64,000 nucleotides of DNA from Cognatiluteimonas weifangensis (lineage in GTDB: Bacteria; Pseudomonadota; Gammaproteobacteria; Xanthomonadales; Xanthomonadaceae): assembly GCF_003416885.1 (NCBI RefSeq), contig NZ_QVPD01000012.1:1-64000 (forward strand), given 5' to 3'. Of this stretch, positions 46,295 through 55,881 are shown piece after piece; the first letter of the stretch is position 1, and each line of letters begins with the position of its first letter. The notes beneath the pieces are model-generated. The model saw nothing but the letters and a program-made list of their open reading frames with translations, searched no databases and was not told where the DNA came from. Position numbers and translations under genes: made by a program.

Positions 46295-47257
46295 CTACTC
46301 GGCCGTGCCCTTGGCCTCGGCGGTGCCGAGCATCTCCGGGTGCTGCAGCCGTCGCGGCGGCGCCAGCAGCGGATGCGCCAGCACCGCGCCGAGGATGATG
46401 GCCACGCCGACATAGAACTGCGGCGTCAGCTCGCGCTGCTCGCCCAGCAGCAGGATCGCCAGCACGATCGCGTACACCGGCTCCAGGTTGACCGCCAGCT
46501 GCGCGGCGAACGCGCTCATGTGCCGCAACGCCACCAGCGACAGCACGAACGGCAGCAGCGTGCAGGCCAGCGCCAGGGCCAGCAGGTACAGCGCGTCGCG
46601 CGCGCCGGGCAGCACCAGCAGCTCGCCGGCGAAGGCCTCCGCCGCCAGCGGCGCCAGCAGCAGCGGCAGCAGCGGCGCCAGCAGGGTCAGTGCCGCGGTG
46701 CCGGCGCCCAGTTCCAGCGCGGTCATGGTCAGCGGATCGGCATGCTCGACCAGGCGCTTGTTGAGCGAGCCGAACACGGCGACGAACAGCGCCGACACGG
46801 TACCCACCGCGATCCCCAGGCGCATGCCGTGCGGCACCCCGCCGACCACCAGCGCCACGCCCGGCAGCACCGCCAGGCCGAGCGCGAGTTCGCGCCTGGA
46901 AAACCGGCGGCCGGCGATTTTGGGTTCCAGCAGCGCGGTGAACACCGTCGCCAGCGCCATGCAGGTGGCGCCGACCGAGGCGTTGGCCAGCTTGATCGCG
47001 CCGTAGAAGGTCAGCCAGTGCAGCGCCACCAGCACGCCGATGCCGGCGTAGGCCCAGCGCAGCCGCGGCGACAGCGCCCGCAGCCCGCGCCACACCCGCG
47101 GCACGCAGGCCAGCGCGGCGACCACCAGCAGCATCCGCCACCACACCAGCGGCAGCGCCGGCAGCGTGATCAGCTTGCCGAAGATCGCGGTGAAGCCCCA
47201 CAGCAGCACGCAGACGTGGATCTGCCAGAACGCCTTGCGGGTGTCGGTCATCGGCAT
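46295..47257 (-). CDS. EamA family transporter
   Basis: Ten-helix drug/metabolite transporter of 320 aa with two EamA repeats (VLLWGFTAIFGKLITLPAL near residue 17, LEPVYAIVLAILLLGEQ near 260). The substrate is unknown; relatives export amino acids or small metabolites. The ATG at 47257 is chosen because TACAAT ends six bases upstream. A second ATG two codons on is possible. Confidence 0.9.
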   Translation of the reverse strand: MPMTDTRKAFWQIHVCVLLWGFTAIFGKLITLPALPLVWWRMLLVVAALACVPRVWRGLRALSPRLRWAYAGIGVLVALHWLTFYGAIKLANASVGATCMALATVFTALLEPKIAGRRFSRRELALGLAVLPGVALVVGGVPHGMRLGIAVGTVSALFVAVFGSLNKRLVEHADPLTMTALELGAGTAALTLLAPLLPLLLAPLAAEAFAGELLVLPGARDALYLLALALACTLLPFVLSLVALRHMSAFAAQLAVNLEPVYAIVLAILLLGEQRELTPQFYVGVAIILGAVLAHPLLAPPRRLQHPEMLGTAEAKGTAE

Positions 47258-47263
47258 CGCGAC

Positions 47264-47269
47264 ATTGTA
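47264..47269 (-). promoter_or_regulatory. -10 element of the EamA gene, leaderless arrangement
   Basis: TACAAT on the minus strand, six bases before the ATG, without a Shine-Dalgarno sequence. Confidence 0.5.
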
Positions 47270-47295
47270 GAGTGGGCCGGCGACCGCGGTGGGCC

Positions 47296-47655
47296 ATGGG
47301 CGACGATTTCCTCGACTATCTGCACGAGTTGTTCTCGGCGTTCGCGCCGGTCCGCGCGCGGGCGATGTTCGGCGGCCACGGCATCTACGCCGCGGTCGGC
47401 GGCGAGGAGCGGATCGTCGGCATCGTCATCGACGGCGCGCTGTACCTGAAGGCCGATGCCCTGAGCGCGCCGCGCTTCGCGGCCGCCGGCGGCGCGCCGT
47501 TCGTCTACCGCGGACACGGGCGGCCGGTCGCCATGAGCTACTGGTCGCTGCCCGATGCGGCGCTGGACTCGCCGCTGGCGCTGCGGCCGTGGGCGCAGCT
47601 GGCGTGGGAGGCGGCGCTGCGCAAGCCGCCGGGGCGCAAGCGGCAGCGCCGATGA
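47296..47655 (+). CDS. TfoX N-terminal domain protein
   Basis: Protein of 119 aa with the TfoX-N/Sxy fold (YLHELFSAFAPVRARAMFGG, GIYAAVGGEERIVGIVIDG, FVYRGHGRPVAMSYWSLP). Full-length TfoX/Sxy activates competence genes and has a second domain, which is absent here. Stand-alone TfoX-N proteins have no settled role. It is divergent from the EamA gene by 38 bp. Confidence 0.85.
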   Translation: MGDDFLDYLHELFSAFAPVRARAMFGGHGIYAAVGGEERIVGIVIDGALYLKADALSAPRFAAAGGAPFVYRGHGRPVAMSYWSLPDAALDSPLALRPWAQLAWEAALRKPPGRKRQRR

Positions 47656-47706
47656 GGGGCGCGGCCGCCGCCGGCACTTTCGCCGGGAGGGCGGCCTCGG
47701 GCCGCT

Positions 47707-48537
47707 TCAGCGCTCTCCCAGCAACCCCAGCAATGCCATCGCCGCGGCCGGGTTGCGCTCCTTGGCGGCGCTGATGAAGTAGACGAACACGCTGCGTGGC
47801 CCGGCGGCCACCGCGCTGGCCGGCTCGATCCGCGGCAGGTCGGCCGGCTCCTCGCCGACGGCCCACAGCCGCGCGCGTTGCGCCCAGCGCTGCAGTTCCG
47901 GCGGCGGGTAGCCGCTGGCGATGCCGGCGCGCGTGCGCATCAGCCGCGCGTAGACGAAATCCGTGGTGACATCGGCGAAGGACGGGTACTCCGGGGAATC
48001 GGTGAAGACCGTCGCCATGCCGTATCGGCGGGCGAGGGCGAGGTAGGCGGCGTCGACGAACTGCCGGTCGCGCACGTCGAGCACGTGGCGCAACGCGTAC
48101 CCGCCGACGCTGCCCGGCAGCAATGCCAGGAATGCGGCGAAATCGTCGCGGTCGATGCGCTGGCCGGCGTCGAACTGCCACACCAGCGGCCCCAGCTTGG
48201 GGCCGAGTTCGACGATGCCGCCGAGGAAATCCTCGATCTGCGGACCGGCCCTGGCGAGCACCCGCGACTGCATGATCCGTCGCGGCGCCTTGGCCGAGAA
48301 CACGAAACCCTCCGGCGTTTCGTCGCGCCATCGGGCGTAGGTCGCCGGTTTCTGCGTGCCGTACCAGGTGCCGTTGATCTCGATCGCGCTGACGTGGCGG
48401 CTGGCGTATTCCAGCTCGCGCCGCTGCACCAGGCCCTTGGGATAGAAGTTGTCGCGCCACGGCGCATAGGTCCAGCCGCCGATGCCGACGCGGATGTCGT
48501 CGCCCGCGGCCGCCGGCCGCGCGACCGGATCGCTCAT
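47707..48537 (-). CDS. DUF72 domain protein
   Basis: Protein of 276 aa of the DUF72 (YecE-like) TIM-barrel family: RVGIGGWTYAPWRDNFYPKG near residue 15, EINGTWYGTQKPATYARWRD near 52 and FSAKAPRRIMQSR near 80. Function is unknown. It lies downstream of the GGDEF-EAL gene on the same strand, 93 bp apart. Confidence 0.85.
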   Translation of the reverse strand: MSDPVARPAAAGDDIRVGIGGWTYAPWRDNFYPKGLVQRRELEYASRHVSAIEINGTWYGTQKPATYARWRDETPEGFVFSAKAPRRIMQSRVLARAGPQIEDFLGGIVELGPKLGPLVWQFDAGQRIDRDDFAAFLALLPGSVGGYALRHVLDVRDRQFVDAAYLALARRYGMATVFTDSPEYPSFADVTTDFVYARLMRTRAGIASGYPPPELQRWAQRARLWAVGEEPADLPRIEPASAVAAGPRSVFVYFISAAKERNPAAAMALLGLLGER

Positions 48538-48630
48538 GGCCGGCTACGTGCGTCGCGGGGCGCGCGACAGTGGCGGTGGCCGATGGTGTCGTGGGTGCCG
48601 GCGGTCGCGGCCATGGCGATCCCTCCGCGC

Positions 48631-51531
48631 TCAGGCGCGCACGGTCCAGTGCGCCAGCGGTTGCGCATGGTCGTACAGGAAGCCCTGGCCGTAGTGGCAA
48701 CCCATCGCCAGCAGGGCGTCGTGTTGGGCCTGGGTCTCGATGCCTTCGGCCAGCACCTCGATGTCCAGCGAGCGGGCAAGGGCGATCATCGCTCCGACCA
48801 CGGCGTGCCCGCGCGCGGCCGCGTCGCCGAGCGCGGCGATGTAGGAGCGGTCGATCTTGATCATCCGCAACGGCAGGCTGTGCAGGGACGCGAGCGAGGC
48901 GTGGCTGGTGCCGAAATCGTCCAGCGCCGATTCCACGCAGGCCGCGCGCAGCCGCTGCAGGACCCGCACGGCGGCCTCCGGGTCGCCGATCAGCGTGCTC
49001 TCGGTGATCTCGATGCGCAGCCGCTCGGGCGCCAGCCCGGCCGCCGCGGCCACGCGCAGCAGCCGGCTGTCGAAATCCTCGCGCCGGATCAGCCCGGGCG
49101 AAACGTTGAGGGTGACGAACTGGCCGTCGTCCAGCAGCGTCCGCCCCGCTTCGCAGGCGAGCTGGAAGATGCGCCAGTCGATCGCCTCGAGCTGGCCGCT
49201 GTCCTCGGCCACCTGCAGGAAATCGGCGGGTGCCAGCACGCCCCGTTGCGGGTGCTGCCAGCGCAGCAGCGCCTCGTAGCCGACCACGGCGGCATCCTGC
49301 AGCCGCACCAGCGGCTGGAACCACGGCATGAACTGGTCGTGGCGCAGGCCTTCGCGCAGTTCCCGCTCCAGCGCCAGCACGTGCATGGTGGCGTGGTGCA
49401 GCTGCTCGTCGAACATCACGAAGCAGTTGCGTCCCTGTTCCTTGGCGCGATACAGGGCGATGTCGGCGTCGCGCAGCACCTCGTCGGTGGACACGTAATT
49501 GCCGTCGCAGACGGTGACGCCGATGCTGGCGCTGGTCTCCACCTCCTGTCCGGCCACCTCCATCGGCCGCTGCAGCGCGGCGATGACCCGCTGGGCGACC
49601 CTGGAGGCGGTTTTTGGCAGGTCCACGCGCTCGAGCAGGATCGCGAACTCGTCGCCGGACAGCCGCGCGACCACGTCCGGCTCGCGCACGGCGTGCCCGA
49701 GCCGGTGCGCGACTTCCTTCAGCACGTCGTCGCCCACCAGATGGCCGAGGCTGTCGTTGATCTGCTTGAAGCGGTCGACGTCGATGTACAGCAGCGCGAA
49801 GCTGCGGCCCGGCTCGCGCCGCAACTGCGACAGCGCGCGTTCGATGCGGTCGCGCAGGTAGACGCGGTTGGGCAGTCCGGTCAGCGGATCGTGCATCACC
49901 TGGTGCTTGAGCTGGGCTTCGGCCAGTTCGCGCTGGGCGATCTGCTCGCGCAGCTCGCGGGTGCGCTGCTGCACGCGCTCCTCCAGTTGCAGGTTGGCCT
50001 GCTGCAGCGCCTCGGCGGCGCGGCGCCGCTGCAGGGTGCTGGCGATCTGGTGGGAGACGAAGGTCAGCAGCTCGGCGTCGTGCGTATCGTAATCGGCGTT
50101 GTCCTCGTAGGCGCGCACCGCGACCACGCCGATCGCCTTGCCGTCGACCAGCAGCGGCGCGCCCAGCCACGATTTGGTCGGCGAGGCGACATAGCCGGGA
50201 TCCACGTGCCCCTGTTCCACCAGCGCGTCGACCTGGGCGCGATCGACGATCAGCGGCTGCCGCGTGCGCAGCACGTATTCGGTGAGTCCGCGACCGAACG
50301 GCCGGCTGCTCCAGTCCTGCTGGTAACGGTCGGCCGCGTAGGCGAATTCGATCGTCGCGCCGTCGTCGGACAGCAGCGCGATGTAGATGTTCTGTGCATC
50401 GATCAGCTCGCCGACGATGGCGTGGACGCGGGCGTAGAAGTCGTCGCTGCTTTCCGCGCTGCCGGCGAGCGCGGCGATCTGGTAGAGCGCGGCCTGCAGG
50501 CGCTCGCCGCGCTCGCGTTCGGCCACCTCGCGGCTGAGTTCGCGGTTGGCCTGCGCCAGCTGGCAGGTGCGCTCCTCGACCCGGCGCTCCAGCTCCTCGC
50601 GCGCGCCGCGGCGTTCCAGCGCGGTGAGCACGTGTTCGGCCACGAACGCCAGCAGGCTCATGTCGGCATGCGTGTACTTGCTGCCTTCCAGGTAGCTTTG
50701 CACTACCAGCACGCCGTACACGCGGCCGTCGCGCTGCATCGGCACGCCCAGCCAGTCGCTGCTGTCGGTGCCCAGCACCGTCAGCGGGCCGGAGACCTGC
50801 TCGCGCAATTGCGCGGTGGTGCCCATCAGCGGCTGGCCGTCGCGGATCAGGTACCAGGTCAGGCAGCGTTCGAGTTGCGCCAGCGGAACGCTCTGGTCCG
50901 GATCCGGCCCGGTCTGGTCGACGGTGTCGGCGTAATAGGCGAACCGCAGGCTGTCGCCGGCGGGGTCGTACAGCGCGATGTAGAAGTTCTCCGCATACAT
51001 CAGCCCGGACACGATCCGGTGCAGCCCGCGCAGCATCTCCGGCATGTCCAGGTCGGAGGCGGCCAGGTCGCCGATCGCGAACAGCGCCCGTTGCAGGTGT
51101 TCGGCGTTTTCCAGTTGCGCGATCGTGGAATGCAGGCGCTCGCGGGTCAGCACCTCCGCCATGCGCGCGCCGGCCGCCGCGCACAGCCGCCGCAGCTGCG
51201 GCGCCGTGGTCCATGGCGATTCCAGATGCAGCAGGGCGACGCCGCCGTCGGGGTCGTCGCACAGCAGCGAGTAGCGGGGATCCGGATGCGCGCCGGCGCG
51301 CCGCGCCGAGACCTCGCGCACCGCGCGCGCGATCTCGGGACCGGAAACTCCCGGGGGATCGCTGCAGATCGATTGCGGCCAACTCGACGACCACAGCGCC
51401 TGCGCCTGCGGTGCGTCGGGCAGCGCCCGCGCCAGTGCCTGGAGGATCGCCAGCGGGGTCCTGGCGGCAAGCAACTCGGCCAGGAAGACTTCGCTTTGGG
51501 CCTGCGATCCCGGGTTGAATTTCGTCTGCAT
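48631..51531 (-). CDS. GAF-GAF-GGDEF-EAL cyclic-di-GMP signalling protein
   Basis: Cytoplasmic protein of 966 aa. Two GAF sensor domains (about 150-300 and 355-520) are each followed by a coiled-coil stretch (REELERRVEERT; LEERVQQRTRELREQ). A GGDEF domain follows (HDPLTGLPNRVYLRDRI; signature RLSGDEFAILL, where Gly1 is Ser), then an EAL domain (VVGYEALLRWQHP, LNVSPGLI, ITESTLIGD, DDFGTSHASL, MIKIDRSY, AEGIET). The EAL residues look complete, so phosphodiesterase activity is likely. SGDEF may still allow cyclase activity or only GTP binding. No membrane segments are seen. The GAF ligands are unknown. Confidence 0.93.
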   Translation of the reverse strand: MQTKFNPGSQAQSEVFLAELLAARTPLAILQALARALPDAPQAQALWSSSWPQSICSDPPGVSGPEIARAVREVSARRAGAHPDPRYSLLCDDPDGGVALLHLESPWTTAPQLRRLCAAAGARMAEVLTRERLHSTIAQLENAEHLQRALFAIGDLAASDLDMPEMLRGLHRIVSGLMYAENFYIALYDPAGDSLRFAYYADTVDQTGPDPDQSVPLAQLERCLTWYLIRDGQPLMGTTAQLREQVSGPLTVLGTDSSDWLGVPMQRDGRVYGVLVVQSYLEGSKYTHADMSLLAFVAEHVLTALERRGAREELERRVEERTCQLAQANRELSREVAERERGERLQAALYQIAALAGSAESSDDFYARVHAIVGELIDAQNIYIALLSDDGATIEFAYAADRYQQDWSSRPFGRGLTEYVLRTRQPLIVDRAQVDALVEQGHVDPGYVASPTKSWLGAPLLVDGKAIGVVAVRAYEDNADYDTHDAELLTFVSHQIASTLQRRRAAEALQQANLQLEERVQQRTRELREQIAQRELAEAQLKHQVMHDPLTGLPNRVYLRDRIERALSQLRREPGRSFALLYIDVDRFKQINDSLGHLVGDDVLKEVAHRLGHAVREPDVVARLSGDEFAILLERVDLPKTASRVAQRVIAALQRPMEVAGQEVETSASIGVTVCDGNYVSTDEVLRDADIALYRAKEQGRNCFVMFDEQLHHATMHVLALERELREGLRHDQFMPWFQPLVRLQDAAVVGYEALLRWQHPQRGVLAPADFLQVAEDSGQLEAIDWRIFQLACEAGRTLLDDGQFVTLNVSPGLIRREDFDSRLLRVAAAAGLAPERLRIEITESTLIGDPEAAVRVLQRLRAACVESALDDFGTSHASLASLHSLPLRMIKIDRSYIAALGDAAARGHAVVGAMIALARSLDIEVLAEGIETQAQHDALLAMGCHYGQGFLYDHAQPLAHWTVRA

Positions 51532-51694
51532 GCGGGGCCCCCCGTTCGACGCCAGAATAGCGCGACAAAGGGACTGTATCGTGAACCCGGTCACAGGCGC
51601 TGCCGCGGCGCAGGCGGCACGCCGCAGGAGCCCGGGGGGCCGCCAGCGTGCCGGCGGCGCCGACCGCACCGCCTGCCAGCCGCGTTGCGCGCGC

Positions 51695-52633
51695 TCAGAC
51701 CGGCAGCGGTGCGTGCGCGGGCGAGGCGTCCGGCTTCGCTGCCGGCAGCGGCTGCGCCATCCGTTCCGCCGCCAGCCCGGCCATGCCGTACAGGCGCGCG
51801 ATCCGGCCCCAGGCCAGCATCGCCACGATCGCCTGCGCAAGCAGGAACGACAGCGCGAACGCGCCCGGGCCGACGCCGTCCGCGCGCACCCGCAGCCACG
51901 CGAACAAGAGCGCCAGGCCGTAGCCGACGAGGCTGGCGACCAGGTACACCAGCAGCGTGGCCAGCGGCCGCTGCAGCAGCAGTTTCACCCCGTGCCACCA
52001 GGCCACCACCGCCGAATGCCGGTTGCGGTCGGCGCCGAGCCAGCCGCGCCCGGCTTCCACGGTGGCGTGCGCGAGCACGAACACGAGCGCCGCGACGGCC
52101 AGGCCGATGCGCGAGGCGCGGTCGGCGTCCGAGGCCAGGATCGCCTGTTCGGCGCTCTTGCCCAGCGCGCCGATCGCGCCGCCGCCGATCGCCGCCGCGA
52201 TCCCGAGCGGAATCACGGACCACAGCAGCATCCGCAGCAGCCGCCCGTATTCGCTCAGCCCGCCGTGGACGAGTTCGCCCAGACCCAGCCGGCGTCCGGC
52301 GCGCAGCGAGGCCACCACCATCCCGCTCAGCCACGGCGACAGCAGCAGCGTCAGTACCGTGGCCGCGCCCAGGCCGGCGCCGAGCCAGCCCAGGTGTTCG
52401 CCGACCTGCATCAGGCCCTGGATCAGCAGCGGCAGGTTGCGGCCGGCGGCGATGGCTGCCGCGTCCGGCGCGTGGCCGAACTGCGCCTGCAGCGTGACCC
52501 ACAGCGGCGTGGCCACCAGCAGGGTCGGCAACAGCGTGGCGAGGAGCCACAACAGCAGCAGCCGCCACTGCAGCGCGGCCTTCAAGGCGGCGAGGGCGAC
52601 GGTCATGCCGCCGCGACGAGGCATGCGGTTCAT
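51695..52633 (-). CDS. Multi-pass membrane protein coupled to the M1 peptidase
   Basis: Protein of 312 aa with about six hydrophobic segments (near residues 22-45, 70-105, 135-160, 185-205, 230-255 and 262-280) and an Ala/Pro tail. Its ATG overlaps the stop of the M1 peptidase gene by 4 bp, so it is translationally coupled. No known family was recognised; similar proteins next to M1 peptidases occur in xanthomonads to my knowledge. An in-frame ATG nine codons on is a possible alternative start. Confidence 0.72.
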   Translation of the reverse strand: MNRMPRRGGMTVALAALKAALQWRLLLLWLLATLLPTLLVATPLWVTLQAQFGHAPDAAAIAAGRNLPLLIQGLMQVGEHLGWLGAGLGAATVLTLLLSPWLSGMVVASLRAGRRLGLGELVHGGLSEYGRLLRMLLWSVIPLGIAAAIGGGAIGALGKSAEQAILASDADRASRIGLAVAALVFVLAHATVEAGRGWLGADRNRHSAVVAWWHGVKLLLQRPLATLLVYLVASLVGYGLALLFAWLRVRADGVGPGAFALSFLLAQAIVAMLAWGRIARLYGMAGLAAERMAQPLPAAKPDASPAHAPLPV

Positions 52634-54810
52634 AGGCTCACCAGGAAGGAGAAGAGGGTCTGCAGCGCGGAAGCGAACTGGCCGGTCAGGCGCTGCGCGA
52701 CGGAGCCGTCGTTTTCGAGCGTGCGGGCGTCGTCGAACTTGCTGGCGTCCAGGTACACCTTGTGCTGCGGATCCAGCTGCACCGAGACCGCCTTGCCGTG
52801 CTTGGTCCAGGTGAAGCGCTGCCATGGCCGCGTGCCGGAAAAATGCGCGGTCGCGCGGCTGCCGTCGGCGAAGGTCACGGTCACGGTCTGCGGCACGTCG
52901 GCGCCGGCGCGGCGCACCAGCACGCTGGTGCGGTACGGGAACGGCCCCTCGCCGGGCTTGGCTTCGGGGTGCGCCTTTTTCCACGCCGCGCGCTTGTCGG
53001 CGATGGCCTTGTCGATCGCGGCCGAGGTCAGTTCGATGCGCCGGCCCCGGTATTGCACGTAACCCGGCTGCGGCAGCACCTCGTTGCTGCTGAAGGCGGC
53101 AATGCGGTCGTCGACCGGCTGCACGCCGTAGACCTGCTGCGCGAAGATCCGCTCCACCGTCGCGCGCTGGCCGGTGCCCTCGATCAGCGCCTGGCGCAGG
53201 TCGGCGATGCTGGGGTGGCGGAACTTCCAGCGCGCGTAGTACAGCTTGAACGCGCGCTCCAGCGCCGGCGTGCCGACCGCGGCTTCCAGGTCGCGCATCG
53301 CGGTGGCGGTGCGCGAGTACACGGTGCCGTAGCTGCCGCCGGACATCCGTTTCCAGGAGTTCTGGCCAAGCGGGTCGGCCGGGTGCTCGGTCATCGCGCC
53401 GAGCCGTTCGTAGTCGAACACCGGCAGCCGCAGGTCGATCCCGAGCGTCTTCATCAACGGCGTGCCGAGGTGGATGTCGCGTCCGGCGGCGCGCAGCATG
53501 CGCTGGTCCCAGTACTCGTTCAGACCCTCGTCGAGCATCGGCTCCTCGAATTCGTTGGAGGCGAGGATGCCGTAGAAATAGCCGTGGCCGAACTCGTGGA
53601 TGGTGACGAAGTCGAGCAGGTCGCGGGTCAGGGTGCCCGGGTCGACCTTGGCGAAGCTGGAGGCGGTGAAGAAGGTCGGGTATTCCATGCCGCCGGCTTC
53701 GCCCGCGTTGTGCGGCGGAATCACCACGGTCACGGTGCGGTACGGATACGGGCCGAGCGTGCGCGAGAAGAACTCCAGCGATTGCAGCGTCGCATCCAGC
53801 GCCGGTTGGGCGTTGTGCGCGTACTCGGGCGTGTACAGCACGCGCACCGTCACCTGCGGGCTGCCGGCGCCGTTGTAGTGGCCCACCAGCGGCCTGGCAT
53901 AGCGCTTGTCGGCGGTCCAGGCGAAGTCGTGCACGTCGCCCTGGACGAAGCGGTGGGTGACCTTGCCGTCCTTTTCGACCGGGGCGCCGGTCTGTTCGCC
54001 GGTGGCGCCGACGGTGTAGCCCTTGGGCACGGTGATGCGCACGTCGTATTCGCCGAAGTCGGCGTAGAACTCGCTGTGCGCATGGAACTCGTGCGCGTTC
54101 CAGCGCGGTGCGGTAGCGCCGCGCTCGCCAGGCAGTTCGAGCACGCCGACCTTCGGGAACCATTGCGCGACCAGGTGGAAGCTGCCGAAGTAACCGGTGC
54201 GCGCGATCACCCGCGGCAGCTGGTCGAAGAAGTCGATGTCCAGGGTGGTGCTGGCGCCGGGTGCGACCGGCTGCGGCAGGTCCAGCCGCACCACGGTGCG
54301 GTCGGTCTTCGGGCCGCCGTCGGGTTGCACGAAACGCCACTGCACCGGCGCGCCGCCCTGCGCCACCTTGCGCAACTGCATGTAGCCCCAGTCGCCGTCC
54401 TTGACGTCCACGCCGCTGCGGAACTTGTCATTGCCCTCGCGCAGCTCGGTCATGAAGGTGCTGCCCGGGCCCTCGAACGCATTGAGGTACAGGTGCAGGT
54501 AGACGCTGCAGACCGGCTGCGCGCTGCGGTTGCGCCAGGTCAGCTGCTGCTTGCCGGTCACGGTGTGCTTGACCGGGTCCAGGGTGGCGTCGATCGAGTA
54601 GCGGACCACGCGGTCGGACAGCGTGGCCTCGTTGCCGCGGCGCGGCCCGCCCCAGGCATCGGCTGCGCTGGGGGTGGCGACGGCGGCGGCATTGCCACCG
54701 GCCAACGGGATCGGCGCGCAAGCGGCAGGCGCGGCCGGCGCGGCGGCCAGCGCAGCCAGCGGCGACCCGGCGGTCAGCGCCCAGGCCAGAAGGATTCGCA
54801 GGTGCAACAT
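52630..54810 (-). CDS. Exported M1 family aminopeptidase
   Basis: Zinc metallopeptidase of 726 aa with a signal peptide (residues 1-23). The aminopeptidase recognition motif is EAGGMEYPTFF (GAMEN type) near residue 374. The zinc site HEFGH near residue 404 is followed 18 residues later by Glu in LDEGLNEYWD, the HEXXH-X18-E pattern. A beta-domain at the C-terminus ends LFSFLVSL. It removes N-terminal residues from periplasmic peptides and so complements the two S46 peptidases at the left end of the window. It is the first gene of a two-gene unit. Confidence 0.93.
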   Translation of the reverse strand: MLHLRILLAWALTAGSPLAALAAAPAAPAACAPIPLAGGNAAAVATPSAADAWGGPRRGNEATLSDRVVRYSIDATLDPVKHTVTGKQQLTWRNRSAQPVCSVYLHLYLNAFEGPGSTFMTELREGNDKFRSGVDVKDGDWGYMQLRKVAQGGAPVQWRFVQPDGGPKTDRTVVRLDLPQPVAPGASTTLDIDFFDQLPRVIARTGYFGSFHLVAQWFPKVGVLELPGERGATAPRWNAHEFHAHSEFYADFGEYDVRITVPKGYTVGATGEQTGAPVEKDGKVTHRFVQGDVHDFAWTADKRYARPLVGHYNGAGSPQVTVRVLYTPEYAHNAQPALDATLQSLEFFSRTLGPYPYRTVTVVIPPHNAGEAGGMEYPTFFTASSFAKVDPGTLTRDLLDFVTIHEFGHGYFYGILASNEFEEPMLDEGLNEYWDQRMLRAAGRDIHLGTPLMKTLGIDLRLPVFDYERLGAMTEHPADPLGQNSWKRMSGGSYGTVYSRTATAMRDLEAAVGTPALERAFKLYYARWKFRHPSIADLRQALIEGTGQRATVERIFAQQVYGVQPVDDRIAAFSSNEVLPQPGYVQYRGRRIELTSAAIDKAIADKRAAWKKAHPEAKPGEGPFPYRTSVLVRRAGADVPQTVTVTFADGSRATAHFSGTRPWQRFTWTKHGKAVSVQLDPQHKVYLDASKFDDARTLENDGSVAQRLTGQFASALQTLFSFLVSL

Positions 54811-54941
54811 CGGCCATTCCCCGGAGACACGAAGCTTGCAGCGTGCAACGCCCCTGCCGCGGCGGCAATCCCACTCCCGGCGGATGCGCGGCGTGCCGCG
54901 ACGGGTTAAGGTTCCCGGTCCCATCGGCCCGGAGCCGCGCC

Positions 54942-55292
54942 ATGACCCACGCCGGCAGCTGCCATTGCGGCAGGATCGCCTTCACCCTGGAAGGCGAGAT
55001 CCACGAGGCGATCGACTGCAACTGTTCGCTGTGCCGGCGCCGTGGCGCGCTGCTGGCGTTCTTTCCGCGCGCGGCGCTGACGCTGACCTCGCAGGAAGGC
55101 GACTGCGGCACCTATCGCTTCAATACCGAAAGGATCGCGCACCATTTCTGCCCGACCTGCGGCATCGCGCCGTTCAGCGAAGCGGTCCACCCCAAGACCG
55201 GCGCGCCGATGGTCGCGGTCAACGTGCGCTGCCTGCCGGACGTGGACCTGGCGACGCTGCAGGTAAAGCAGGTCGACGGCGCCAGCCTGTAG
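54942..55292 (+). CDS. GFA-domain (CENP-V/GFA) zinc protein
   Basis: Protein of 116 aa with the GFA fold: GSCHCGRIAFTLEG near residue 6, DCNCSLCRRRGALLAFF, then HHFCPTCGIAPFSEA. The seven Cys positions match the zinc-binding pattern of the family. Some members act on S-hydroxymethylglutathione; most have no known reaction. The ATG at 54942 follows GGAGCC and gives the usual N-terminus. Confidence 0.88.
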   Translation: MTHAGSCHCGRIAFTLEGEIHEAIDCNCSLCRRRGALLAFFPRAALTLTSQEGDCGTYRFNTERIAHHFCPTCGIAPFSEAVHPKTGAPMVAVNVRCLPDVDLATLQVKQVDGASL

Positions 55293-55487
55293 CCGCGCGC
55301 CCGGGTGCCGAGCGCATGGCGCGCGGCGAGTTGTGGTCTCTCGTGATCATCCGGAATGATCCCGGGAAGGCCGTGCAGGTGCAGAGCCCCGGATGGGCCA
55401 GCGCGGAACCCTCTGCAGGGAAGCCGGCGGCCTGGGCTGTGCGGGGTGCGCCGTGAAAACATACTTTCAAGCGCGGAAATTCTGCGG

Positions 55488-55600
55488 AAGAAGCCGGTGG
55501 CCCGGCCTGTGCGGGACACGCCGTGAATACGTCCCTGTAGGCTCCTCGGCGGCATCCATGCCGCCGACGGTCCCGCACAGGCCGGGCCACCGGCTTCCGG
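55488..55600. repeat. REPIN-like element (family B), second copy
   Basis: Inverted arms GCCGGTGGCCCGGCCTGTGC and GCACAGGCCGGGCCACCGGC surround a spacer with GGCATCCATGCC. It is the reverse complement of the element at 18855-18965, almost base for base. A single related arm lies just upstream near 55425-55460. Confidence 0.85.
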
Positions 55601-55674
55601 GCAAGTGAGTCGGCGTGCGTGGGAACAACCAGCCGAAGCCGATTTCCCGAGTCCAGGCCATGACTCGACGTCAG

Positions 55675-55870
55675 GCCAGGTATCACCCGCGCCCAGACTA
55701 AAAGACAGGAGGTCGTCAGGAGGGCGCAGCACCCCCGGCCCGCCGGGCGGCGACTCCGTCCGAAGCCGATTTTCCAAGCGCAAGCCATCGATGGCTTGCG
55801 CCCCAACTTGAAGACAGGATGTCGTCAAGAGGGCGCAGCACCGCCAATCTCGCGTAGCGAACAGCGTGGG
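55675..55870 (+). repeat. Family A repeat, one full and one partial copy
   Basis: 55690-55775 repeats the unit of 21-480 (AAAGACAGGAGGTCGTCAGG, GGAGGGCGCAGCACCCC, TCCGTCCGAAGCCG). 55800-55850 is a second, degenerate copy cut off after the GCAGCACC block. The 589 bp from the GFA stop to the next gene hold only family A and B repeats. Confidence 0.85.
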
Positions 55871-55881
55871 GGGGCGTGCGC

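Noticed and set aside
47878-52497. 1500-codon plus-strand frame opposite the GGDEF-EAL gene
   Set aside because: Antisense shadow of three well-supported minus-strand genes; composition is non-protein-like.
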